The notes: generated by a model not told the origin, from the letters alone. 15,082 bases of DNA from CAHJXF01 sp038240015 (GCA_038240015.1 JBBSEF010000069.1:1-15082), one strand, 5' to 3'. Numbered from the stretch's first letter, positions 1 to 6,736 are shown. Made by a program: numbers and translations.

Positions 1-322
1 CGTCCTTGCCGCCCGCGCCGCCGTCGGCATAGACCGGCACCAGTTGCATCTCCATGAAGGGCGACTTGCCGGGCTTGTCGAACCGGGCGCCGGGTACCAT
101 CGGGTCGTGGTAGTACAACACCTTCTTGCCGTCGTCGGGCGTGGCATTCGCGGACCCGGAGGAGGCGCCCGCCGCCGCATCGGACGCGACATCGGACGAT
201 CGCGCAGGTGAAGGCGACGCGCTGCTCGCGCCCCGTCTTTCACCGAGCGCATAGAGTCCCCAACCGCCTGCGCAGAGCAGGACCAGCGCCACCGAAACCG
301 CAACGAACTGGTTGCGCATCAT
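1..322 (-). CDS. cusB: CusB-like RND efflux periplasmic adaptor (partial, N-terminus only)
   Basis: This is the N-terminal 107 residues of a membrane-fusion (adaptor) subunit of a heavy-metal RND efflux pump; the gene continues past the left edge. Residues about 5-26 form a hydrophobic membrane anchor or signal. A low-complexity Ala/Ser linker follows, and then at about residues 68-100 comes a heavy-metal-binding domain with the pattern YYHDPMVPG...KSPFMEMQLVPVY. In CusB proteins, methionines of this region bind Cu(I)/Ag(I); M75, M90 and M92 are candidates here. The domain has no Cys, as in the Met-type rather than the Cys-type version. The start ATG at 322 overlaps the stop of the upstream tolC-like gene (ATGA), which argues for translational coupling. 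A second in-frame ATG at 319 is possible. The metal (Cu/Ag) is inferred from family and not proven. Confidence 0.85.
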   Translation of the reverse strand, partial: MMRNQFVAVSVALVLLCAGGWGLYALGERRGASSASPSPARSSDVASDAAAGASSGSANATPDDGKKVLYYHDPMVPGARFDKPGKSPFMEMQLVPVYADGGAGGKD

Positions 323-1749
323 CGCTCTCCCGATCGCGTTGCCATGCCGTTCTCGCGCACGTCGACGGCGAGCCAGTAGTCGAGTTGCACCGCGGTCTCG
401 GCCAGCTCGCGTTCGAGCTTGAGTCGATCGAGTCGGGTCTCGATCTGTGCGTGCCGCGCATCGAGCACCGATGCGAGATTGCCGACGCCACCGCGCCACG
501 CGGCAAGCGCCGCACCGCTGCGGTCCGCGGCAAGCGGGATGAACGCGGCGTCGTAACGCGCGAGCCGTTCGCGATCGTGTTGCCAGGCATCGCTCGCCGC
601 GCGCAAGTCGCTCACCGCCACGCGGCGCGCCTCCTCGAGTTCAGCGCCCGCCGCATCGGCCTCGGCACGGCGTGCGTTGAACTCGCGATCCTGGCGCTCG
701 GCGCGGTTCCATGTGATCGGGATCGAGAAGTTGACCGTTCCGAGATTCGAGAACGTCGGTCGGCGCAAGCCGACCGTCAGCTCGACGCTCCAGTCGGCAC
801 TGCGTTCGGTACGCGCCATCTCGGCCTCGGCGCGCGCGCTTGCCTGTTGCGCGGCCAGACGCTTGAGGGCGGGATGCGCATCGAGTTTTTTTTGCAGCGC
901 GCCTCGTGTTTCGCCGAGCTCGGGATGGGCGTCGAAGCGCGCGGCGATCGGCGCGCGCTCGGCCAGCGGCTGCGCTTCGGCTTCGCCGATCCAGCGTGCG
1001 AGCCGGGCACGCGCCACGGCGAGGTCGCGCGCGTTCTGGCGCTGACGATCGGCGACGCGTTCGAGTTCCGTGCGAATCGCGATCGACTCGCTTTGTGTGC
1101 CGCGTCCGCCGCGATAGGCAGCATCGACCGCTTCGATGTGATGCGCCACTTCGTGCGCCGCATCGTCCAGCAGGACTGCCGTGCTCTCGAGATACGAGCG
1201 CGCAAGCCATGCGAGGCGGGTGTCGCGCGCGATCTCGACCATCGACAGGGAGCGGGCAACATCGTTGCTCTCGGCCTCGCGGGCGTAGCGCTCGGCGCGC
1301 GCCGCCAATTTGTCGCGGCTGGTCAGCTCCTGCTTGATGCCGAACGCGGTCATCGTGAAGCTGTCGTTGTGGAGTTTGCCGCGATCCGGACCGTTGAGCG
1401 GCACGCTTTGAAGGCCGGTCGTGAAGACCGGATCGGGCCGCTTGCCGGCGGCGATCGCGCGGTCGCGCGCCGCATCGATTTGCAGAGCGCTTGCGACGAT
1501 GCGCTGCGAGCGCCCGATCGCGAGCCGCACGGCATCGTCGGCGCTCAGAGCGGGAGTCGATGTCTGCGTCAAGCTGAACAAGGGTGCTTCCGCGCAGGCG
1601 CCGGCCGCTGCAACAGTGAGCATTGTCGTGAGCCCGATGGTGAGCCCACGCGTCAGTCCGATCACCAGCCCCTTTGCCGGCGCCGCCGAGGTGATTGCGG
1701 CAGTCGACTGGCGAGCGCGTCGCGCGCGCGCCGATTCAAAACGATTCAT
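319..1749 (-). CDS. TolC-family outer-membrane efflux protein (CusC-like)
   Basis: This is the outer-membrane channel component of the tripartite efflux system whose adaptor follows directly. The product has about 476 residues, a normal length for the family. A long basic N-terminus precedes a hydrophobic signal with a repetitive Gly-Leu-Thr pattern (GLTRGLTIGLT), with likely cleavage near ACA-EA. The mature part shows two related OEP-type halves: one around SADDAVRLAIGRSQRIVAS with alpha-helical, Ala/Arg/Glu-rich coiled-coil stretches, and a second with LTVGLRRP followed by FSIPITW, typical of the second beta-barrel segment. The start at 1749 is chosen because GGGGA lies just upstream of this ATG; an in-frame TTG at 1761 is a weaker choice. 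There is no canonical lipobox, unlike E. coli CusC. An A8 run on the coding strand (886-893) lies mid-gene. The gene overlaps the adaptor by 4 nt. Confidence 0.88.
   Translation of the reverse strand: MNRFESARARRARQSTAAITSAAPAKGLVIGLTRGLTIGLTTMLTVAAAGACAEAPLFSLTQTSTPALSADDAVRLAIGRSQRIVASALQIDAARDRAIAAGKRPDPVFTTGLQSVPLNGPDRGKLHNDSFTMTAFGIKQELTSRDKLAARAERYAREAESNDVARSLSMVEIARDTRLAWLARSYLESTAVLLDDAAHEVAHHIEAVDAAYRGGRGTQSESIAIRTELERVADRQRQNARDLAVARARLARWIGEAEAQPLAERAPIAARFDAHPELGETRGALQKKLDAHPALKRLAAQQASARAEAEMARTERSADWSVELTVGLRRPTFSNLGTVNFSIPITWNRAERQDREFNARRAEADAAGAELEEARRVAVSDLRAASDAWQHDRERLARYDAAFIPLAADRSGAALAAWRGGVGNLASVLDARHAQIETRLDRLKLERELAETAVQLDYWLAVDVRENGMATRSGER
886..893 (-). repeat. 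A8 homopolymer inside the tolC-like gene
   Basis: Eight consecutive T on the plus strand read as CAA AAA AAA in the coding strand (Gln-Lys-Lys in LQKKLDAHP). Long A tracts are rare in such a GC-rich sequence and are potentially slippery for polymerase or ribosome. The reading frame is intact here. Confidence 0.9.
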
Positions 1750-1818
1750 GGTGTTCCCCAAACGTCGATAACGAGCGCGCGACGCATGCCGCGTCGCGTA
1801 CGAATCAATGTCGGGGAA

Positions 1819-2268
1819 CTAAGAGAGGAAGCGGCCGAGCAGTATCGGAACCGCGGGCGCTATGGATCGCTTGGCACCCGGCGCGGTTGCAAGCGCGGGC
1901 GCGTGGATGGAACGATCGATCGCGGGGACGACGAGGAAGACTCCGAGCAGCACGGCAGGCCAACAATGCGGCACGGGTACATGCGCGTCTGCTGTGGCCT
2001 GAGTGGCGTGCATGCAGTGCTCAATGCAAAGCGGGGATGCGGTGAGATCGTGATCTGCTGCGATCGCCTTCATTTCTTCGCAATCCGCCATGCTCTTCGA
2101 TGACGCTTCGATCGCCGTCATCCTCGTCGAGCCGATCTCCCCATGAAACGTAATGGGCTCGCCAGTCATCGAAGGGTCGAGCGCGCAGGCGTAAGCCGCA
2201 TTCGCGATTTGCGCGAACAGCAGGGCGACGAACAGGAGCCACGCGAGCGGGCGGCGACAGGGAGTCAT
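1819..2268 (-). CDS. Small Cys/His-rich exported protein at head of metal-efflux operon (hypothetical)
   Basis: I do not recognise a named family. The 149-residue product begins with a signal peptide or anchor (MTPCRRPLAWLLFVALLFAQ, likely cleavage at ANA-AYA). Its middle part carries Cys at about 28, 63, 81, 85 and 102 and several His, including the compact motif CIEHCMH at 81-87. A second hydrophobic stretch (AVLLGVFLVVPAI) lies near 105-117. Small Cys/His-rich exported proteins are common leading genes of copper and silver resistance operons, and the TolC and CusB-like genes follow 69 nt downstream on the same strand, so a periplasmic or membrane metal-binding accessory role is inferred. 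The ATG at 2268 begins the signal sequence; an upstream in-frame TTG at 2307 lies in the promoter/terminator region and is unlikely. No Shine-Dalgarno is visible (see the promoter entry at 2278-2307). Confidence 0.7.
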   Translation of the reverse strand: MTPCRRPLAWLLFVALLFAQIANAAYACALDPSMTGEPITFHGEIGSTRMTAIEASSKSMADCEEMKAIAADHDLTASPLCIEHCMHATQATADAHVPVPHCWPAVLLGVFLVVPAIDRSIHAPALATAPGAKRSIAPAVPILLGRFLS

Positions 2269-2277
2269 TGCGCGCGG

Positions 2278-2307
2278 ACTATAACAGTGGGGCAGCGATG
2301 CAATCAA
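2278..2307 (-). promoter_or_regulatory. Candidate sigma70 promoter of the metal-efflux operon
   Basis: On the minus strand, TTGATT (2307-2302) and TATAGT (2283-2278) are separated by 18 nt, both close to consensus. The -10 lies only 9 nt from the ATG at 2268, so transcription would start at or within a few nucleotides of the start codon. The -35 overlaps the A-run (T-tract on the minus strand) of the upstream terminator. No CusR or MerR-type operator is obvious nearby. Confidence 0.5.
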
Positions 2308-2333
2308 AAAAAGCCCGATCGATGATCGGGCTT
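2306..2333 (-). terminator. Rho-independent terminator of the pirin-YceI operon
   Basis: A perfect 10-bp inverted repeat, AAGCCCGATC and GATCGGGCTT with a 3-nt loop (2311-2333), is followed on the minus strand by a run of seven T (2312-2306). It lies 25 nt after the stop of the last YceI gene, in the right orientation to end the minus-strand transcript coming from 5373. Confidence 0.9.
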
Positions 2334-2358
2334 CGGGTGCGTCTAGACTTCGTTGCGC

Positions 2359-2934
2359 TCAGTTTCGGATCGCTTCTATCTGGATCAACAGCTTGGTATC
2401 GTCTGACATGAAGGGGATGCCGGTATTCATGTTCCAATCGCTGCGCTTGACCGTGGTGACGAAGTCGCCGCCGCACACCTGCTTCTTGAATATCGGGCTC
2501 TGGTAGCAGTTGTAGTTGGTCGCATTCAGGGTCACCGGGCTGGTCTTGCCGACGATGGTGAGGTTACCGCTGACCTGCGTGACCTTGTCCCCATCGAAAC
2601 GGAAGTCGGTCGCGGCGAAAGTCGCTTCGGGGTACGTCTCGACGTTGAAAAATTTCGCGCCCTTCAGAGCGCCATTGAAGTCCGGCACGCCGGACGTTAC
2701 CGATGCGGCATCGATGACGATGTTGGCCATGCCGGTCTTCGCTGCAGGGTCGATCGTGATCGTCCCGCTCTTGGCATTGAAGCGCACGCGGATCGTCGAT
2801 GTGCCGAAGTGCTTGGTTTCGAAAACGACCGACGTATGCGAGGGTTCGATCATGTAGCTAACAGGCTCGGCATTCGCCAGCGCCGTGGCGACGAGCAGTA
2901 CCACGACTATCGATGCGTGGATGGTTCTCTTCAT
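2359..2934 (-). CDS. YceI family periplasmic protein (paralogue with two cysteines)
   Basis: YceI-like proteins are exported lipocalin-like beta-barrels; structurally studied members bind a polyisoprenoid chain, and the family is associated with isoprenoid-quinone handling. The 191-residue product has a clear signal peptide (residues 1-22, ending LANA) and a start ATG preceded by AGAGGA. The mature protein shows the family pattern: YMIEPSHTSVVFETKHFG near the start, FFNVETYPEATF near 95-106, VSGNLTIVGKTSPVTL, and a C-terminal strand ending in IQIEAI. Two Cys (about 143 and 154) could form a disulfide; its neighbour paralogue has none in the mature part. It is the last gene of the five-gene unit, 60 nt after the other yceI gene, and is followed by an intrinsic terminator. 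Confidence 0.93.
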   Translation of the reverse strand: MKRTIHASIVVVLLVATALANAEPVSYMIEPSHTSVVFETKHFGTSTIRVRFNAKSGTITIDPAAKTGMANIVIDAASVTSGVPDFNGALKGAKFFNVETYPEATFAATDFRFDGDKVTQVSGNLTIVGKTSPVTLNATNYNCYQSPIFKKQVCGGDFVTTVKRSDWNMNTGIPFMSDDTKLLIQIEAIRN

Positions 2935-2994
2935 TGTGGTTCCTCTTGTTCGATGTGAACTCGGGTCGGAGTTGATGGATGCTGCGGAAATTCC

Positions 2995-3564
2995 TCAGGG
3001 CGCCGGTGTGCCCTGAATGGTGAGGCGCGGCTTCACCAGGACCTCGTTTGCGACGAGACTGGTGTCGCCCCATTCTCCCGCGCCGATCTTGTAGTCGAGC
3101 CGCTTGATCGTGAACTCGCCGTTGACCTTCAACGACCCGCCTTGCTGCGCGAGCGTCATCGGCACGTGGATCTCGTTGCTGATCCCTTTGATGGTCAGCT
3201 TGCCGATCACGTCGATCTTGCCATTGCCAAGCGACTTGATGCTGCTCGACTGAAAACTCGCCGACGGAAATTTCGTGACGTTGAACCATTCGGACTTCTT
3301 CAATTCGGCAGCGGCTTCGGCGGTGGCGATCGCGGCGCTTGCCAGATCGACCGTGAACGACACATTGCCGGTCTCGGGCTTGGCGGGATCGACGTTGACC
3401 TGTCCGTCGAAGCGTTCGAATTTTCCCTGGACCGGAACACCCATCTGCTTGCTGACGAAAGCGACCTCGCTTTGCCCCGGTACGAGCTTTTGCGCTGCCG
3501 ATGCGATGGCAGGAATGACGAAGAGCGCACAAGCAGTCGCGCGAATGACTGGATGAAAGGCCAT
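2995..3564 (-). CDS. YceI family periplasmic protein (second paralogue)
   Basis: This 189-residue exported protein has a signal peptide at 1-23 (ending AIASA) and then YceI features: LVPGQSEVAFVSKQMGVPVQG, NVDPAKPETGNVSF, SEWFNVTKFPSASF, and GKIDVIGKLTIKGI. It diverges strongly from the neighbouring YceI protein and lacks Cys in the mature chain, so the pair is not a recent duplication and may bind different ligands. The gene starts 9 nt after the stop of the cytochrome b561 gene. Its own ribosome-binding site is weak (AGAAAAA), so translation is probably coupled to b561. A cytochrome b561 gene followed by yceI is also known from E. coli (yceJ-yceI), which suggests that b561 and YceI share an electron-transfer or quinone-related role. 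Confidence 0.92.
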   Translation of the reverse strand: MAFHPVIRATACALFVIPAIASAAQKLVPGQSEVAFVSKQMGVPVQGKFERFDGQVNVDPAKPETGNVSFTVDLASAAIATAEAAAELKKSEWFNVTKFPSASFQSSSIKSLGNGKIDVIGKLTIKGISNEIHVPMTLAQQGGSLKVNGEFTIKRLDYKIGAGEWGDTSLVANEVLVKPRLTIQGTPAP

Positions 3565-3573
3565 GAATTTTTT

Positions 3574-4161
3574 CTATGCGTCGTTCGCGCGGACCGAAAA
3601 CATGCGGCGCAAATAATTGGTGGGATGCTCTTCCAGCGCGTGCTTGATCGCCGCTGCGACATGCAGCACGACCACCAAGGCCAGACTATACGCAAGCACG
3701 GCATGCAAGGTCGCGAGTGATTCCGCGAGCGCTTCGTCAACAACGACCCAATCGGGTAGGGGAAGCACGCCCAGATACACGACCGGAAAACCCGCCGCCG
3801 AGGTGAAGGCCCAGCCCGCGAGCGGCGCCGCGAAAAACAATACATACAGCAACCAATGCACCGCGTGCGCGGCCCGTTGTTGCCAACGCGGAAGATCATC
3901 GGGCAAGGGCGGCGGCTCGTGAAAGAGTCTCCACAACAAGCGCGCCGCCGCGAGCGACAGGATCGTGATGCCCACCCACTTGTGATAGTTGAAGAGCCTC
4001 ACGCGTGTCGGAGTGAGCGGCAGATCGGCCATATACCAGCCCAGGCATAGCGTGCCGAGAATCAGCACCGCCATCGTCCAATGAAGCACGATGGCGATGG
4101 CCGTGTAGTGAGCACGATCATGGGCACGATCGTGCGTTCGATCGACAGTGAACTCGCGCAT
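3574..4161 (-). CDS. Cytochrome b561 family membrane protein
   Basis: This is a di-heme b-type membrane cytochrome that, in this family, exchanges electrons with the quinone pool. The chosen 195-residue form has four hydrophobic segments. Candidate heme-ligand histidines are H27 (VLHW) in helix 1, H60 (NYHKWVG) in helix 2, and H153 and H167 (TLHAVLAY, VVLHVAA) in helix 4; the 14-residue spacing of the last pair matches E. coli CybB. The ATG at 4161 is preferred because it leaves a 16-nt gap after doxX; in-frame starts further upstream (ATG 4221, TTG 4230) would overlap doxX and add a non-hydrophobic tail. The N-terminus carries a short repeat, DRTHDRAHDRAH, encoded by a 12-bp tandem repeat and unusual for the family. 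It sits between doxX and two yceI genes. Confidence 0.9.
   Translation of the reverse strand: MREFTVDRTHDRAHDRAHYTAIAIVLHWTMAVLILGTLCLGWYMADLPLTPTRVRLFNYHKWVGITILSLAAARLLWRLFHEPPPLPDDLPRWQQRAAHAVHWLLYVLFFAAPLAGWAFTSAAGFPVVYLGVLPLPDWVVVDEALAESLATLHAVLAYSLALVVVLHVAAAIKHALEEHPTNYLRRMFSVRANDA
4113..4148 (-). repeat. 12-bp tandem repeat encoding a His-Asp-Arg N-terminal extension
   Basis: Two clear 12-bp units (4113-4124 and 4125-4136) and a degenerate third (4137-4148) sit at the 5' end of the cytochrome b561 gene and encode DRxH repeats. The central GCACGATCGTGC (4124-4135) is a perfect 12-bp palindrome. Confidence 0.75.
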
Positions 4162-4177
4162 GATTTGCGATCCCGCC

Positions 4178-4600
4178 CTATCGTGATCGTCTGGCGTCCA
4201 GACTCCATGAGCCCGGACCATAAGCCGCAAGCAACAGCATGCCTCCCATGATGGAAAGGTTCTTCATGAAATGGATCTGCTGCATCATCGCCTGGGCCGC
4301 GGGAAGATCCCAGAAGTGATGTATGGCCACCGCCGTCGCGGCGGTGAACAGGACGGCGACGATCGCCGCCGAGCGCGTGAAGAGTCCGAGCACGATTAGC
4401 AAGCCGCCGCCGAGTTCGGCCAGGATCGCAAGCGGCAGCAGCACGCCGACCATCGGCAGCCCCGCGTTCGCCATGTAAGCCTCGGTACCTGAATAATTCG
4501 CGACCTTGCCGAAGCCCGACACGACGAAGATCAAGGCCAGCAGAATGCGGGCGATGAGCGTCACGGCGGGATGAACGGGATCGTCAATCATCGTTTTCAT
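4178..4600 (-). CDS. DoxX family membrane protein
   Basis: This is a 140-residue integral membrane protein with four hydrophobic helices and the DoxX hallmarks: RILLALIFVVSGFGKV in helix 1, a conserved LAILAELGGGLLIVLG in helix 2, and FTAATAVAIHHF in helix 3. Family members include the quinol-oxidase subunit of Acidianus and Bacillus proteins induced by quinones and catechols (MhqP, CatD), so a redox or quinone-linked role is plausible, but the reaction is not known from sequence alone. The start at 4600 is supported by GAGGGA upstream; the frame stays open as far as 4648 but that would overlap the pirin stop. The gene lies 44 nt after pirin and 16 nt before the b561 gene. Confidence 0.9.
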   Translation of the reverse strand: MKTMIDDPVHPAVTLIARILLALIFVVSGFGKVANYSGTEAYMANAGLPMVGVLLPLAILAELGGGLLIVLGLFTRSAAIVAVLFTAATAVAIHHFWDLPAAQAMMQQIHFMKNLSIMGGMLLLAAYGPGSWSLDARRSR

Positions 4601-4644
4601 AAGACCGTCCCTCGGTTTCGGTGAGACAAAAAAGACTTCGACGA

Positions 4645-5373
4645 TCAATCGAGATCGAAGAGAAGAATTTCGGCTGCGCGGCCCGACCCGATGATGATGT
4701 CGCCGGGTTCGACGATTTTCAGCGCGTCGCCTGCCGCGAGCGGCTGGCCGTTGACCACGACCGATCCGCGCGCGACGTGGAGATAAGCCTTGCGACCTTC
4801 TCCGAGTGGGTAAGTTGCGTTTTCGTCGCCATCGAACAGACCCGCGTACAACGCCGCGTCGGCGTGGATCGTGACCGAGCCCTCGCGGCCGTCTGCCGAC
4901 GCGACCAGACGCAGGCGTCCGCGCTTGTCGGCTTCCGAGAAGCGCTTCTCTTCATAGCTCGGCGCGATGCCGGCGACATTGGGCATGATCCAGATCTGCA
5001 GCAGGTGCACCGTCTGGTCATTCGAGCCATTGAACTCGGAATGTAGGACGCCGCTTCCCGCGCTCATGCGCTGCACGTCGCCGGGACGAATCACGGCTCC
5101 GCCGCCGCCCCCGCTCGCCATCGAATCCTTGTGCGTCAGCTCGCCCTCGAGGACGTAGGTGATGATCTCCATGTCGCGGTGCCCGTGCGTGCCGAAGCCC
5201 GACGCGGGTGCGATGAAATCCTCGTTGATGACGCGCAACGGTCCGAAGTGGACGTGCTCCGGATCGTTGTATTCGGCGAACGAAAAGCTGTGCCAGCTCT
5301 TCAACCAGCCACGTTCCGCATAGCCGCGATCGAGACCGCGGCGAACTTGTGAACCTTCGATCACTTCAAGCAT
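4645..5373 (-). CDS. Pirin family protein (bicupin; quercetinase-like)
   Basis: Pirins are metal-dependent bicupins; bacterial members such as E. coli YhhW have quercetin 2,3-dioxygenase activity and others act as redox sensors or enzyme partners. The 242-residue product (usual bacterial length is about 230-290) shows SWHSFSFAEYNDP at 26-38, and the N-cupin metal site with H63 and H65 in GTHGHRDMEI and H111 and E113 in GVLHSEF. A less conserved C-terminal cupin follows. All four expected metal ligands are present. The ATG at 5373 follows AAAGG; an upstream in-frame start at 5424 would add a non-conserved 17-residue tail. This is the first gene of the five-gene unit and is divergent from a LysR regulator, an arrangement often found for pirin genes. 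Confidence 0.93.
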   Translation of the reverse strand: MLEVIEGSQVRRGLDRGYAERGWLKSWHSFSFAEYNDPEHVHFGPLRVINEDFIAPASGFGTHGHRDMEIITYVLEGELTHKDSMASGGGGGAVIRPGDVQRMSAGSGVLHSEFNGSNDQTVHLLQIWIMPNVAGIAPSYEEKRFSEADKRGRLRLVASADGREGSVTIHADAALYAGLFDGDENATYPLGEGRKAYLHVARGSVVVNGQPLAAGDALKIVEPGDIIIGSGRAAEILLFDLD

Positions 5374-5489
5374 TTTCAACCTTTCTCTGCCCGACAAAGT
5401 CCCGCGTTGTGGACAGGACATCAAGATAGGTCCCTCACCGGCAAAATGTTAGGCTTGCGATTTGACGAACTCATTGAATTATTTTGAAT
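5374..5489. promoter_or_regulatory. Divergent control region between pirin operon and LysR gene
   Basis: This 116-bp intergenic region must hold both divergent promoters and probably the LysR binding site. Visible elements are the dyad GCAA-N10-TTGC (5441-5458), compatible with a LysR-type operator, and the direct repeat TTGAAT at 5474-5479 and 5484-5489, one helical turn apart and abutting the LysR start codon. A weak LysR promoter could be TTGCGA (5455-5460), 18 nt, TTATTT (5479-5484). Function is inferred from position. Confidence 0.4.
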
Positions 5490-6401
5490 ATGCTGAGCCT
5501 CGACGCTTTGCATGCCCTCGATGCGATCGACCGCAAGGGCAGCTTCGCTCGTGCGGCCGAAGAGCTCGGCCGCGTCCCGTCGGCATTGACTTATCTGATC
5601 CGTAAACTCGAAGGCGATCTCGACGTATTGCTGTTCGACCGCCGCGGACATCGCGCCAAGCTAACGCCTGCGGGGCTGGAGTTATTGCATGAGGGTCGAC
5701 ATCTCTTGCACGCGGCCAGCGAATTGCAGCGGCGCGTGCGCCGCGTCGGTCACGGATGGGAGGTCGAATTGCGCATCGCGCTCGACACGGTCATTCGCAT
5801 CGAGACCATGCTCGAACTGGTGGCGGCGTTCTACGCCGAAGAGCCGGGCACGCGCCTGCGCCTGTTCACCGAGGTGCTGTCGGGCACGTGGGAAGCGCTG
5901 CTATCGGGTCGCGCCGATCTCGCGATCGGAACATTTTCGAGCACGCCGGGCGGCGAGCGCGTGGCGAGCGGCTATCAGAGCCGGCCGCTGGGCGAGCTCG
6001 AACTGGTGTTCGCGGTCGCTCCGCATCATCCCCTCGCCGACGCACCCGAGCCGATCGTGCCGGAACTCGTGAGGCGTCACCGCGCCGTCGCGGTGGGCGA
6101 CAGCGCGCGCAACCTGCCCGCGGTAACCATCGGGTTACTTGGCCGACAGGACGTGCTGACGGTGCCGAGCATGCAGGCCAAGGTCGCCGCGCAGGTTGCC
6201 GGTCTCGGCTGCGGCAACCTGCCGGTCGGCTTCGCAAGGCCGCACATCGAGGCTGGCCGACTGGTCCCCAAACTGCTCGCCGAATCGCGCATGGCGGGCA
6301 CGATGTATTGCTCGTGGAATACGAGCGTGAAGGGCAAGGCGTTGCAGTGGTTTCTGGAGAGGCTCGCGGACGCGACGCTGCGCCGCGCGCTGCTGCCGTA
6401 G
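5490..6401 (+). CDS. LysR family transcriptional regulator
   Basis: This 303-residue protein has the usual LTTR length and architecture. The N-terminal winged helix-turn-helix (about residues 1-60) is clear: LDALHALDAIDRKGSFARAA, then VPSALTYLIRKLE and LLFDRRGHRAKLTPAG. A linker helix and a substrate-binding-like effector domain starting near residue 87 (VELRIALDTVI) follow. It is divergent from pirin and is most likely the regulator of the pirin-DoxX-b561-YceI unit, responding to an unknown small effector. The ATG at 5490 is preferred; the in-frame TTG at 5484 adds only two residues. No Shine-Dalgarno is visible before it, and AT-rich sequence abuts the start. It ends 5 bp before the convergent monooxygenase-fold gene. 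Confidence 0.93.
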   Translation: MLSLDALHALDAIDRKGSFARAAEELGRVPSALTYLIRKLEGDLDVLLFDRRGHRAKLTPAGLELLHEGRHLLHAASELQRRVRRVGHGWEVELRIALDTVIRIETMLELVAAFYAEEPGTRLRLFTEVLSGTWEALLSGRADLAIGTFSSTPGGERVASGYQSRPLGELELVFAVAPHHPLADAPEPIVPELVRRHRAVAVGDSARNLPAVTIGLLGRQDVLTVPSMQAKVAAQVAGLGCGNLPVGFARPHIEAGRLVPKLLAESRMAGTMYCSWNTSVKGKALQWFLERLADATLRRALLP

Positions 6402-6406
6402 CGGTG

Positions 6407-6700
6407 CTATTTCGCCGCGAGAACTTCCAGCTTCTCGATTACCGGCGGCTTGGCGAGCAGTGTGTCGGCATTGGCCATCAGCGCCTTCGCGATCTCGCCC
6501 GACAGATGCGCGGTGCGTCCGGCTTCATCGTCGAAGGTATCGAAGATGCCGAAGGTCTTCGAGTCGATCTTCCATGCGTACCAGGTCCGCGTTCCGGGTT
6601 CTTTCTGCGCGAGCGGCAGCGCGCCCTTCAGAAAATTCTCGACGTCGTTCTCTTTACCGGGCTTCGCTTCGACGCGGGCGAGCAATGCGTACTTGACCAT
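6407..6700 (-). CDS. Antibiotic biosynthesis monooxygenase (ABM/YgiN-like) domain protein
   Basis: This 97-residue single-domain protein of ferredoxin-like fold begins MVKYALLARVEAKPGKENDVENFL. It has the family TWYAWKIDSKTFGIFDTFDD core and an ALMANADTLLAKPP helix before the last strand. Relatives include YgiN, a quinol monooxygenase, and actinorhodin-type cofactor-free monooxygenases; many members are uncharacterised. GAAGGA precedes the ATG. The gene starts 36 nt after aceK, so the two may be co-transcribed, and its end faces the LysR end. The nearness of the pirin/DoxX/YceI unit suggests a shared link to quinone chemistry, but they are separate transcripts, so this is only an association by neighbourhood. 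Confidence 0.82.
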   Translation of the reverse strand: MVKYALLARVEAKPGKENDVENFLKGALPLAQKEPGTRTWYAWKIDSKTFGIFDTFDDEAGRTAHLSGEIAKALMANADTLLAKPPVIEKLEVLAAK

Positions 6701-6736
6701 AATGGTTTCCTTCTCGGGTCGTTGATGAAATGTTGT

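Noticed and set aside
208..2103. Plus-strand 631-codon open frame opposite the tolC-like gene
   Set aside because: It is a shadow of the TolC-family gene; low-complexity Arg/Ala composition and no recognisable motif.
2269..2358. CusR/CopR or MerR-type metal operator before the efflux operon
   Set aside because: No matching inverted repeat such as a TTGTCA/TGACAA-type box or a CueR-like dyad is visible; only a sigma70-like promoter.
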